Origin: Vicugna pacos
Taxonomy: Eukaryota > Chordata > Mammalia > Artiodactyla > Camelidae
Assembly: GCF_048564905.1 (NCBI RefSeq)
Contig: NC_132989.1
Coordinates: 108,602,257 to 108,666,256 of the forward strand
Direction: 5' to 3'
DNA: 64,000 bases
Below the pieces are notes generated by a model. It did no database searches. It was not told the DNA's origin and saw only the letters and a program-made list of their open reading frames with translations. Shown one piece after another: positions 27,001 to 39,000 of the stretch; position 1 is the stretch's first letter; every line of letters begins with the position of its first letter. A program made the translations under genes and the position numbers.

Positions 27001-30000
27001 GTGTTTCTGCCATTGAGCTATACCCACCCCCTCAAAATGTTTGGAGTGTGTCTTGTGTACAGTTCGGAGAACTTTTAACAGATGCGATATCAGATTTTCT
27101 GAATAGGCACTTTATGCTTGTAACAGGTTTCAGGAAGGATTTCGATAAATACACATTCCTTATCTGTTGAGCCTGATTTGATGTTAAACAATAGAAAGGG
27201 AAGTAAGTTGAGTACTTCGTGCAAAATTAATAATGTTGTAAGAACAGTAGATTTGTATACCCATGGTTGTCAAGAAATTTCTCATAAGCATTACCCAAAA
27301 TTGACATTGGTACCTTCTAGAGCAGCTCTTCTCAAAATACATGTGGCAAAAGAGAAGTTCTTTGCTTTATTGCCAATTCTTTGTGGAGTGGTACTTTTGA
27401 AAAACAGAATAAAAATGATGTGGCCATGTCATATTACTGTTAAAGTTCCTAAATGCTTACTCTCACTATCGGTGTCCATCACATCATGGACTGGCGCCTG
27501 TCACAAGCTGCATTTGGAGTCACGTGCTCCTGGTTTTCCTACAAGACGGAAGAGCACAGAATCTAGACACAGGTCCTAGTGTGTGCCAGTCACGTGACCT
27601 AGGACCCGGCGCTCAAGTTGTATCCGATTCACGTCCTCTGTGTGTGTCATGGAATAATCTTCCTGGCTGGCCCACTTGCTTTAATAGGAGTTCTTTGAGA
27701 TTTAATTAAGGTGATGAAAGTCCCTTGTAGAGAATCACCCATATTTAAATATTAGATACCATTATTTGTCGCTTCGCTTTTAATTCAGAAAGGAAACCAT
27801 TGCTTCCTTTCAGTGTTGAGAATTAAATGCCAGCTCCACTTTTTTAGCCAACCAGGGGTCCCTTGTTGCAGGAACACTCTGCCTTCTGTCTTCCCCAGGT
27901 GAGTAGCAGGGGGCGACCAAGGGAAAGCACCAGGTGCCTGGTCCCCAAGGGGGCCTGATGTACAGGTGCAAAGACCAGTCACTTTCTGTAGGGTTTCCTG
28001 GCCCAGGGGAGGCAGAGTGGGGGTGTCTGCCTCTGTTGTAGGCAGGAGAGGAGGCGGAACCCCAGCAGTGAGCAGTGTTCTGCACGCACAGCGGGCCAAC
28101 GAGGGGAAGAGCCGCCAGAGCAGCAGGTGCGAGGGCCCTTGTTCAAAGCAGGAAACCGGAAAGGAATAAGAATGGAAGAAAGAAGCCATGGAGGAGGGGG
28201 GCTTGTATTCTTCTAACTCAAGGAAGCATTCGACCAAACGTTAAATACATGTGGTTTTCAGGCCATTGGTGGGGTTTGGAAACAAGTATGTGACGTGGTC
28301 ACAAGGGCGGCTAAGACTCAAAAGAGGAAACGTCGTGCGGACCCAGTTAAAGGCAGAGTGCCTCGACTGAACATGGGGAGCTGTTAGCTGTAGCCTTTCT
28401 AAGCGTTCACTTGCCAGGCTTGGGGGGAAACGGATGAGGATGTGTGTGTTCCCATTTTGGCCTGTTGAGTCTAACTTGATTACACATTCCCCCAATGGTG
28501 CTCTATTTCATCATTACTTTAGGTGCTGAAGATGCTGGGTGCAATGGCTTGTTAAAAGTAAAACAAATTCAGTGTCCTCGGAATCTTCTGGAGTGACTTT
28601 GGAAACGAAACAGGTTTATTAGGCAAATGAAATTACCATATTTTGAGAGTCATCAGGTGGCTGTTTCATCCTTTATTTGAAGTTAATGGAAATTCTTCAC
28701 ATCTAATTTTTTTGGTTAGAGTCATGGGCCTCATGAAAACTATTCATGAGGTCTCTTCTGTTTCACATTATTTGTGTGAGGATTGGGTTTCATATTTGAA
28801 TAACGGATAATGTGTTCACTGAGAAGTAATGTTTGTGATTTGTCCCTAGGTAAGCCTTGTATTTAAATAGTCTGACAGTTCATTTGTATAAAAGATGCTC
28901 CGAGTATCAAACAAATGCAAGTAGAAAGGTAATGTTAAGCTTTGTTGTTCTTTCACTCTCCGAGTCCTTGCAGAGCCAGAGGTTCAGCCTAGTTTATTAG
29001 AGCAACGCTGTCCAGCAGAAATAAAACATGAGTCATGTATGTAACCAAAATTTTTCCAATAGCCACATTTCAAAGTGTAAAAAGAAATTAGTCTTTGTGA
29101 AATTAGTTTTAATAGTATATTTTAGCCTAACAAATCCAAAGTGTTACTTGACCACGTAATAAATTCCAGAATTATTAATAACATATTTTGCATCCTATTT
29201 TTCCCTGTTGGTTTCTTAAAATCTGGCCTATAATTACCTTTAAGACACAATTCAGTTTGCACTGTTTCCCTGACTTTCATTCTCCAACACAGGTGCTGGT
29301 GACCTTTTTCTGTAACTGGCAAGATAGACAATATTTTAGGCTTTGCCTCTGTCACGTGAAAGCAGTCATAATGTGTGGCAGTGTTCCAATAAAACTTTAC
29401 TTACAAAACAGGTGGCAGGCCGGATGTGGCTCCAAGGCTGTCCTTTGCCAACCCCTGCATTAACTGAATGTATTGTCTCATTTGAGTTTTAATCCTCAGA
29501 AGTTGATTTCTGTTTTGGCTTACAGTCTGCTACCAATATAACTATTGTGATGAATTTCATTCAGGAATATTGAGGGCAAATGTTCCGGGAAACAAACTCC
29601 ATTGTTAAATAATGAATACTCTGGAAGGGCAGGAACGTCCCACCCCGCCTCCTGAACTTGCACCTTGCAGAAGAGCAGTGTAGCTAGCAGTTCTGGTGCA
29701 AGCTCAGCCCTCACTCTGGCCTGGCTCTGACTCGGAGGAGCTGTGTGACCCCAGATAAGTTAATTGACCTCTCTGTGCCTCAGGTTATACCTCTGTCAAA
29801 CAAGGATGATGTTGATCTCTACCTCAGAGTTGCTAAAATCAAATAAAAGGGAGCATTGTAAAGTTAGCACAGTGCATGGCACGTGGTCTTTGTACCTGTG
29901 AGCCTTCATCATTACTGCTGCTGCCACTGCTCGTGCTCATAGTGTTTGTACCGCCGCCACCGCCACCGCCACCGCCACCACCACCACCACCACCACCACC

Positions 30001-33000
30001 ACCACCATAGACTCATGAACACAGTCTAATATGGGCACCAGAACAGAAGCACATCAGCCACCAGGATCACAGCAGCTACTCACACAGCGTCACTGTGGAC
30101 TAGAATTTGTGGGTAAGAAGAGGAGCTGCTTCGTTCTAGGGAGGCTTTGGCAGAACCTGCAGGGATTCTGATGTTAGGAGAAGTGGGTGCCGGCCGCTCC
30201 TCTGTCTTGGTAACTGCTGTGTGATGTGACTCAGATCACTCCCGTTCCTTGGACCTGTGAAAGATGAAGATGCTGGTGGCTCCCCTGCCCACCTCCCAGG
30301 GCGGGAGAGGTGAGCACATGACATGTGGAATGTACGGTGCCCTGCAGGTGTTAGCTGATGGCATTTTCCTGAGTGGTTGCCTCTCTCCGCCTCACGTCAC
30401 ATGTTTCATTTGATCATCATGGGCTGATTTAATTCATAGGGTGGTTGTAAGGATTAAGAGACACTTGGAGAGTGTTTTAATTCATTGGTGGAAACATAGT
30501 CACTATTGAGTGAGTAGGGAGCTGCTATGTTCATTATTAAATTACTTTGACACAGCCTTTTATCATAACCTATCCCTTTAGGGTTCTGACCATCATTTGG
30601 ACTAGAAATATTAAGTGACCTTGTTATACAGTGTGACAGATAAACTGCCAGCGTTCCATGGTCTAATGCAGGAACATAATAGAAAATGGTCAGAATTAAA
30701 TTGCTAGTTGGAGCCTTCTCATCAGTAATCAGTTTGACTGATTAAAGTGTGGAACTGATATTGACACTTTGTAAGAGCTGGGAGCCCGGGGGTCCGTGGT
30801 GTAATCATTTCATAGAACAAGAGCCTGTCTCACACGTAGGGCATGTTGGGAATCACGTTTCTTTAGAGGCAGGGCTTATACAGCTTCACCCTGGAGCGAT
30901 CGCCTTCCTGTTCTCTGGGCTCCTGACTGCTGGCCATCAGAAGTACAGGACCGCATTCACTCTGAAACAAAGAGGATTCTTGGGGGGCCAGGGATGGAGG
31001 TGTTGACAGGAAGTGCTCTGGCGTGGGGGCGCCATTATTCCGCTTTATTTCCTTTCATTCAGCAAAAGCTAAATAGAAAACAGCAAATAGCAGAAACAAC
31101 CTAAATGGTCCTCCGCAGGGAGCTGATTAAACGCATTCTGGTAATGACATACTGTGCGGCTGTGAAAAACACAGGCGATCCATGTGTCCTAACAGGGAGC
31201 GCTCCAGGATTACCTTGAGTGAACAGAGCAAAACATTGAATATGTTTTCATTTGCCTTTAAAAAAAAAAAGTGTGTTTATCTGTGTGTGCATGTGCATGT
31301 CAGTATACATGCACACCCAGTCCTGCGTTTACACGTGCATAGAATACGATGACTGGAAGAAAACCCAGGAAACTGGCAAGAGTGGGTTTCTCCAGGAGAG
31401 CTGTTGGGTTTTCACTGAATATATTCTATTTCTGGTTTTAAAAAACCCACAACTTTTCCTGCATTATTCTCTCGTTGAATGATAGCTTAATGGAGAAAAC
31501 AAAACAACTTTTCTCTCCCACTGTCTTTTACATCTGTCCTCATTAAACTCTGTGCTGAAAAGTGCCTGCATTACATCTTGAGCTGAACTATTCCCCATAG
31601 AAACACATTCCAGTTGTGTCACATAAGTAACTGAAAACACAGGTGGGGATTGATTGAGCTGTGTTTTGGGCTTGTTCTCTAGAAGCACATTTTGAGGACT
31701 CCTTGGACCTTGTGACTGGCATCCTTAAGAGTTGAGGTTAAACCAGCATCAGATTTGGGTTTTCCAGCTGCTGTTTTCATGACAGTAAATCAACTCTAGT
31801 TGGATAGAATTAGTTTTATTAAGGTTTTCTTCCACCATCCGTTTATTCAGTTGTTCTATTCCCGTATAGATGTATAGCGGTTTCAGAATTGCTGGTCCAT
31901 ATGCGGGGAAACAACTTTATCAACTACAAAACCATACTCATCACATGGGACTCCTTTTGCCTTTAAGTCTTAAGACTGAAGAGACTCCATGTCCAAAGCT
32001 ACTTGAGTTGCAGGTTTCCCCCAAGTCCTTCAGTGATGTTGTTTCACACATTTGTAACACATTCAGATTCTTTTGTGACCATCTGAGTGATTTCCTGGGA
32101 TCCTACGAGGTTCATTCTTTTGCTGTAAAATTTTGCAGATTTGGACAAATGTATCATGTCATGCACCCACTGGTACAGCATCAGGTGGAACCAATCTGAA
32201 ATTTCCCGGCGCCTTACCTGTTCAGCCCTCCCCCGAGCTCCTAGCAACCTCTCATCTTTCTACCATCTCTATGGCTCTGCCTTACTCAGAATACCATGTA
32301 ATTGGAATCACATACATAGTGTATGTCTGTTTCAGAAAGTCTTCTTGCACTTAGCACTATGGATTTAAGATTCTTCCAAGTTTTGGGGGGCTTGAGAGCT
32401 CTTTTTTTAAAAAAATCTGAATAATATTCCATTGAATGAATGTACTACAGTTTCTTTGTTTACCAACTGAAGGGCATCATGGTTGCTTCCAGCTTTGGAT
32501 AATTATGAATAAAGGCTATGCTTTTGTGTGAGTATAAATGTTCAACTTAATTGAGTAGGTACAGTCAGCCTTCCTTATCCAAGGGTTTCACATCTGGGAA
32601 TCCAACCAACCTCAGATCAAAAATATTCAGGGGGAAAAATTTCCAGAAAGTTCCAAAAAGTGAAACATGAATTTGCCATGTGCTGACAACTATATGCATA
32701 ACAGTTATATTGTATCTATAGCTATCTATGTAGCATTTACGTTGTATTAGGTATTGCAAGTAACCTAGAGATGATTTAAAGTATCCTGGAGGATGTGTGT
32801 AGGCTATATGCAAATACTGCACCATTTAATGTAAGGAACTTGAGAATCCATGGATTTTGGTATCCCTGGGGTCCTGGAACCAATCTCCCATGGATACAAA
32901 TGACTGTATCCAGGACTGTGGTTGCTGGTTGAAGTGTTAAGACTATGTCTAGCTTTAAGAAACTGTCTTCCAAATTGTCTGTATCACTTTGCATTCAGCC

Positions 33001-36000
33001 AGCTGTGAATTAGGGTTCCTGTTGCTCTGCATCCTTGCCAGCATTTGGTATTTTCAGTTTTCTGTATTAATCATCCTCACAGGTGTGTGGTGGCATGTCA
33101 CTGTTTTCATCTGCAGTTTCCTAAGAGAACCGATGCTGTCTCTTTCCACATGCCTCTTAGCCATCCCTGTAGATTCTTTGATGATGTGTCTGCTCAGATC
33201 TTTTGTCTGTTTTAAAAATCGGGTGGTGTTTTTGTATTATTGAGTTTCAGGTATGCTTGATGACAGTCTTCTTCCAGCTATGACGTTTTCAAACATTTTC
33301 CCAGTGTGTTGCTTATCTTTTCATTGTCTTAACAGTGTCTTTCACAGAGAAGTTAATTTTCATGAGATCCAACTTAGCCGTTTTTCCTTTCATGTGCTGT
33401 GTTTTTGATCTTGTTTCTAAGCCATGGCCAGACAAGTCCATTGAAACAACTGTAAACAGAATCACGCTTTTATTTACACAGTACAGTCGGTTATGTGGGT
33501 ACGTATCTGAGGTTCAAGTCCAGTGGTCGGCAATTTAGTGAGAAATTCTTAAGATTCAGCTCCTGCCCTGAAGAAATTTATACTCTAATGAGGGATTCAC
33601 ATGGATGTGTCTGGTGGATATAAAAAAAAATACATTCCAAGAGGAAGAGCATGGTCAAGATCAGATGGTACCAGTTGGATGCATCTGGAACAATTTTATT
33701 GGGGAGGGAGTATTTGAGAGACCCCGACAAGATCCATGGAACTCAGCATTTAAAAGATAGTGGGTGAGCATTTCAGGTGGAAAAGCTGGCTTCAGCTGAG
33801 AGGTAAAACAGGAGGTGGAGGTTTTAGTCAACAGCTGGACTTACCTCTAATTTAACTTAGATGTAGAGTATGTTGGGGGGGTGTATTGACTGGGAAGGTA
33901 GGTTGGAGCATATTGTGAGGGCCTCGAATGTGAAATGGAAACCTTTGTCTTAATTTGGCGTGTGTTGGGAGTCTGTGAACAGGGCTATGATACGGCGAAG
34001 GCTGTGCCTTGGAAGGATTTCATGTGCACGTGTCTAACCAGTTATGTTCAGAGTTTTCCTTTCTTGTGAAGTTGTTAGGGTTTGTGTGGATCTGAGGTGA
34101 GCACTGCAGTTTCCACCTGTAGCAGAGCTTGGATTTCCTTGCTTTTTGATCCTGCTCAGCCGGGAGTGGGGTGGTTTGAAGGCTGTACTTGGTGAGTGAG
34201 AAAGTTCCACATTCCTATGATCAGACCCCCAGGACAGTGACAGCTTTGGCCAATCACATAACCACGTTGCTCCAGTTCCTCACCTGGGACGGGGTTGCCT
34301 CTTCTCCTGGGGAAATGTGTTTGTGCCTCTTTTCTCAAAATGTGAAACTTAGCAAGTAGCGACAATTGTGCCAAATGTTGACCAGCCCGGGAGTGAAATG
34401 ACTGAGGTAAGTACAAAGAACCTTTGTCGATAGTTTAATTGGCTTTTATTTACTTTCCGTTTGAGGTCAGTCAAGGTCTGTTGCTGCTTTAGTAACCATG
34501 CTTTTGAAAACTGTTCAAAGCATCAGAAAACTGTCTGATACTTATTTAACTGCTTTTGAGAAGCTGATGCAGCAAAGACAGCAAATAAAGATTCAGAGTC
34601 CTCATGTCTTAATTTTTTCATTAATTACTAAGAGGTCAGGACAAGAGTCCTGTCAGCATAGGGCCGCGAATGATATGTTTTTAGTGGAACATTGTCGACT
34701 TTTGGTAAACTCATCTGTAATTTTTTGCCACTTAAATTTGATGAAGGGTTATCAAGCTGTTTAAAATTTGTTTGCTTGTTTGTATTTAAAGGTTGAATTA
34801 GGGTAAAGATATGTCCCATAATCATAATGCAAATACAGATATACCTAATATATCAGATTCTCTCTGTAATGCTAGTAGCTCTCCCATTTCAAAATGTTTA
34901 CTTGTCAAAATGAAGACTCATGTGATGGTTTTACCCCAAAGTGAACTGATTCTACATTTCTTAGGATGCTGGGTACTAATCTTCCATCATGGGGACTATG
35001 TGGTAAGTCTCTCCATTGCAAGGCTAATATGTGTAAATAAAGTGTACAATATTTCATGAGGAGGTGGGTCAGGAGCCATTAAAAAATACAATGAGAAAAA
35101 GTAGGACTCTCACTTAAATTAATTTTCAAATGTTGTCCTTTGAGAAACAATCTACCAATGTTGGCGGGGGATAAATCTTAATAAGATACAAAGTTAAAAA
35201 AGAAAAAAACATAGGGCAGTAAGACCCTGTTGGTGTAATGCTCACCTCCCATGTCTCGTTCCTCTGAGCTCTGAGGACCTGTTCCGCCAGGCCCAGGGCT
35301 TGCTGCCACGTTGTGTTCCAAGCAGATTGGACCCAAAGAGAGTCTGCCTTTGTCGAGTCAGAGCAAGGACTGGGTCTGCTCTGGTGTATCCCATACAGTT
35401 ACCTCTGTGGTTGCTCAGTCTATGGAAGGTTGCTTATAAATGTTTTTGATTGATTAAAATAGTAAACTGTGTCTACTTTTACCTGGTCTCCAAGACACTG
35501 GATTCCTATCAAGTGCTTAGTTTTTAGACTTTGAATAAATTGAGCATCTCTAAAAAGGGGAGAGAAGGACCTGTTCTGGAAATAAATTGTAGTCTGTGTT
35601 CAGAAGCAGCCGCCGGAATTACCAAGTTGGATTTGTTTTTCAAGCGAAAGCGGTTATCATTAAATGTTGTCACGTGTGGGCTCACTCCACACTTGGAGAT
35701 CAGTGTGTTTGGAGTGTGTCCCTCTGTCTGCTGTTGTGTGTTGGCTCTTGACAAGCGTCTGTCCTTGGCAGGTGGTACCCAGGGAGCAGAGAAGAGAGGC
35801 AGGTGGAGTTGCAACCATAAGTGAGTCCAGTAATATTTGAATTCTGTTCAAATGCCGAGATGCAAAGTAACATTATTGTCAGCGTTTCATTATCTGTGTT
35901 AAAACTCTGTGTTTGCTCAGAGTTTGCTATTTGATTTTCCAAAAGTTTTCCTCTGTTCACTAGTTACTTCCATGTATAGACAGTTGGCTGAGCTCAGGGT

Positions 36001-39000
36001 AGCAAACCAGCTTCTGCTCTCCAGTGGTGTGGCCCTTAGAATGATGATTTTTATATCACCTGTATTTACACCAGGTCAGCACCTGACAGGTTGTCCCTAA
36101 CCTCCACCGGCTCTTAGTGTTAAAATCTTTAGAGAATGTCACCATGTGCCCAGAAGACCCAGTGCTCCTGGGAATGCTACAATATAGGGCACATTCTCTG
36201 CCTGGATTCCATCGTAGTCTTTTTCCCAAAGAAGTTTCCAGCTCATCCCTTTGAGAACTACAGCCTCTGGAAATATGGCCCTGACTTTATAACATATCTG
36301 TAGGGAAATACAGTTCAGTGCATACAGGTCTGGTCCACATGCTAGCTTTTGGGAATGCAGAGCTCTTTGAGCTTTAATTGTTTGATTTAAGCCAATATTA
36401 AAACTGATTTGAACAACTCATTTAGCCTTGCTCACTTCCAGTTTCCTCATCCGCAAAACGGAATAATATTACTCATCTAACCCACCCCATTGGGTCTCTG
36501 TGCTCAAGTGCTGTGTGAGTTGAAGGCTTCCTGTGGGTACCTTGCACCCCTAGACAGGAGGACCTGGTCCCTGCAAGGCTGCCAAAAATCATTTGAAATT
36601 CTCTGTGTATAGTCAACAGTAGACCTTTGAGAGTAGAACAGTAAAATTCTTCTTTTTTAAAAAATTATTATTTTTAAGATTATATATCTTATGGTTGTTA
36701 CCTTAGACTGTAAAAATAATAGGTGCTCCTTATAGGAACTGAGACCTTTGTTGATTAACTATGAAGAATGATTCAAAAATTAAGGCAAAATAAAATACCT
36801 GGTTAACAACATTTTTTTTGAGGAGGAGGGAGGTTATTAGGTTTACTTATTTTTTTACTTAAATGGAGGTACTAGGACTTGTGCTATACTCTCCCCACCT
36901 TAACACTGACTGTTGAGAATTAAGTTTAACTTTGAGCTTCCTGGCAGCCAAGGCAAAGGGGGAAATACAATGCACTTTTCTACTGTGTTTTCTCTTTTAA
37001 TCACTGTGTTTATTTTCTGTTTATTTTATCTTTCTTTAATCCCTTTTGGCATAAGGTACATAAGTAAGTTACGGTGAGTTACAGCAGTCATTTACAAATG
37101 TAGAGTCAGATATTTCTTCTAGAGAATAATTTTCTCCCTTCATATCAAATTTTTAAAAAATTGATCTCATAGATGCATTTCAAGTGATAGTATGTAGCAG
37201 TGGATGATGACAGAGTGAAATAAGTCAGTTCTCAGCCAGCCCTACCTCCTTGTCTGGCTTGTTCTCTGCCCTCCGAATGACAAACAGAATGTGTGGTTCT
37301 CTTCAGAAGACTCCAAGGCGTGGAGATGTTCTCACCTTCATAATGGTGCTGGATTTCCCCAGTTTCACCATCACCCCTAATTTGGTTTCCAGTCCCTGTA
37401 GTGCTTAATATGTGTGTGACCTGCCATCAGAGAACAGGGAAGTTTCTTCTTCCCACAATCCTGGCTGGCCCCCGCCGGACCCTACCAGCCTCTGGGTGGT
37501 AGATGGAATCCCCCCAACGCCCAGGCTCTTCTCAGGATCCTGGGTTGGTTTCTGTGAGATCTCCCAAATGCTGAAAAGCATTAGAACTTCACTGGCCCAC
37601 AGATAATGAACTCATTTTATTTTCTTTAATTAAATAAGCACAGGTTGAATGTGCCCTTGCCATGGACAGATGACCAGTTCCAAGTCCACTGTCACACTTC
37701 TAATTGTCTCCGTGCAACACTGATGACATTACGGAGAGCTAGGTAGTGTTCAGGGTAAGCAGATTCATGAATGCATAAATGCATTTCTTTCTGTGCATTG
37801 TAAAGCACCTCCCCTGTCCTGTGTCTCTGTTTGTCAGCACCTCTGTTGCCCTTTATTTAGATTTTAAGCTGCAGAAGCATAATTTAAGCTGCAAAAACCG
37901 TAATTGATTTTTGTGGTGGGCTTAGCGTGCTCTGTTATCCATCATTTGTTTTGTCTAGGCATTCTAAAATCTTATTTTTTTCAAATCAGGGGGGAAAGTG
38001 CTTGTAATTTTTTGGTAGAATTACATTACCTGAAGCTAAATATATTTAATCCCATCTCTAGGTTGCAAACTTTCTCTTGCATCCATCCCTTTTTGTCTGT
38101 TTTAAATGCCCCTGTGTCAGGCTGGTTTTTACAGTACTTTTCTTTTAAAGCTTTATTGACATAGAAATCACATACATACAGTTGACTCACTGAAAGTGTA
38201 CAGTTCAGCGGTTTTTCGTGTATTCACCGATACGTGCAACCATCACCTCACGCACTTAGAACATTTTCATTACCTCAAAAAGAAATGCCCTTACCTCTTG
38301 GCTTGCCACCCCTCTGTATCTGTGTCCCCTCCACCAGCCCTGGGCAGACACCTCTCTACTTCCTGTCCCTGTAGATTTCCTGTCCTGGACCTTTCATATG
38401 AGTGGAATCATGTAACACGTGGTCTTTTGTAACTGGCCTCTTTCACTTAGTATAATGTTCTCAAGGCTCATCCATGTTGTAGCCTGTATCAGTGCTTCGT
38501 TTTTTATGGCCAAATAATACAGCATTGTGTGGACATGTGGCATATTTTGTTGACCCACTCATCAGTTGATGGACATGTGGGTTGTTTCCACTTTAAAGTG
38601 CCCTTACAGTGGCATCTCCCCTGGTCTCTGCTTCTTTTCCCCCCATTTCCACCCTATACCATGCAGGACTTCTAGAATCTATCCTGTGTTTGGGTTTTTG
38701 GTTTTTGTTTTTTTTTTTTGTAAAAATACTATTATTTAAATGTCTTCAAAGACATATAGTCATATAGAAATTTTTCACATTGTATATGTATGATTATTTC
38801 CTTCTTTTAGTGGAGTCAAATTTCCCCCTGTTTTTCTTAGCTTTTTCTTCTTCCCACCCCTCATAGCAGTGCCCCCCCCATCTCAAAGCGACCTGGCCTG
38901 TCTCCTCCTATCCTTTTCTGTGCAGGTGTATTTAGAGGTATATATTCATGGACGTGTACATAAACAGAGCAGGTGGGTTTTTTCGATGGGGTCATGTTTG

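Noticed and set aside
29950-30007. Poly-Thr or poly-His coding repeat in CCA/CCG units
   Set aside because: It lies deep in an intron with no open frame or splice sites around it. It is a plain microsatellite.
34404-34412. Strong donor gag|gtaagt as an alternative first-exon end for the headless isoform
   Set aside because: Its upstream CCAAT is part of a MIR-like repeat and no other promoter motifs cluster there. It remains possible but is weaker than the 40390-40790 block.
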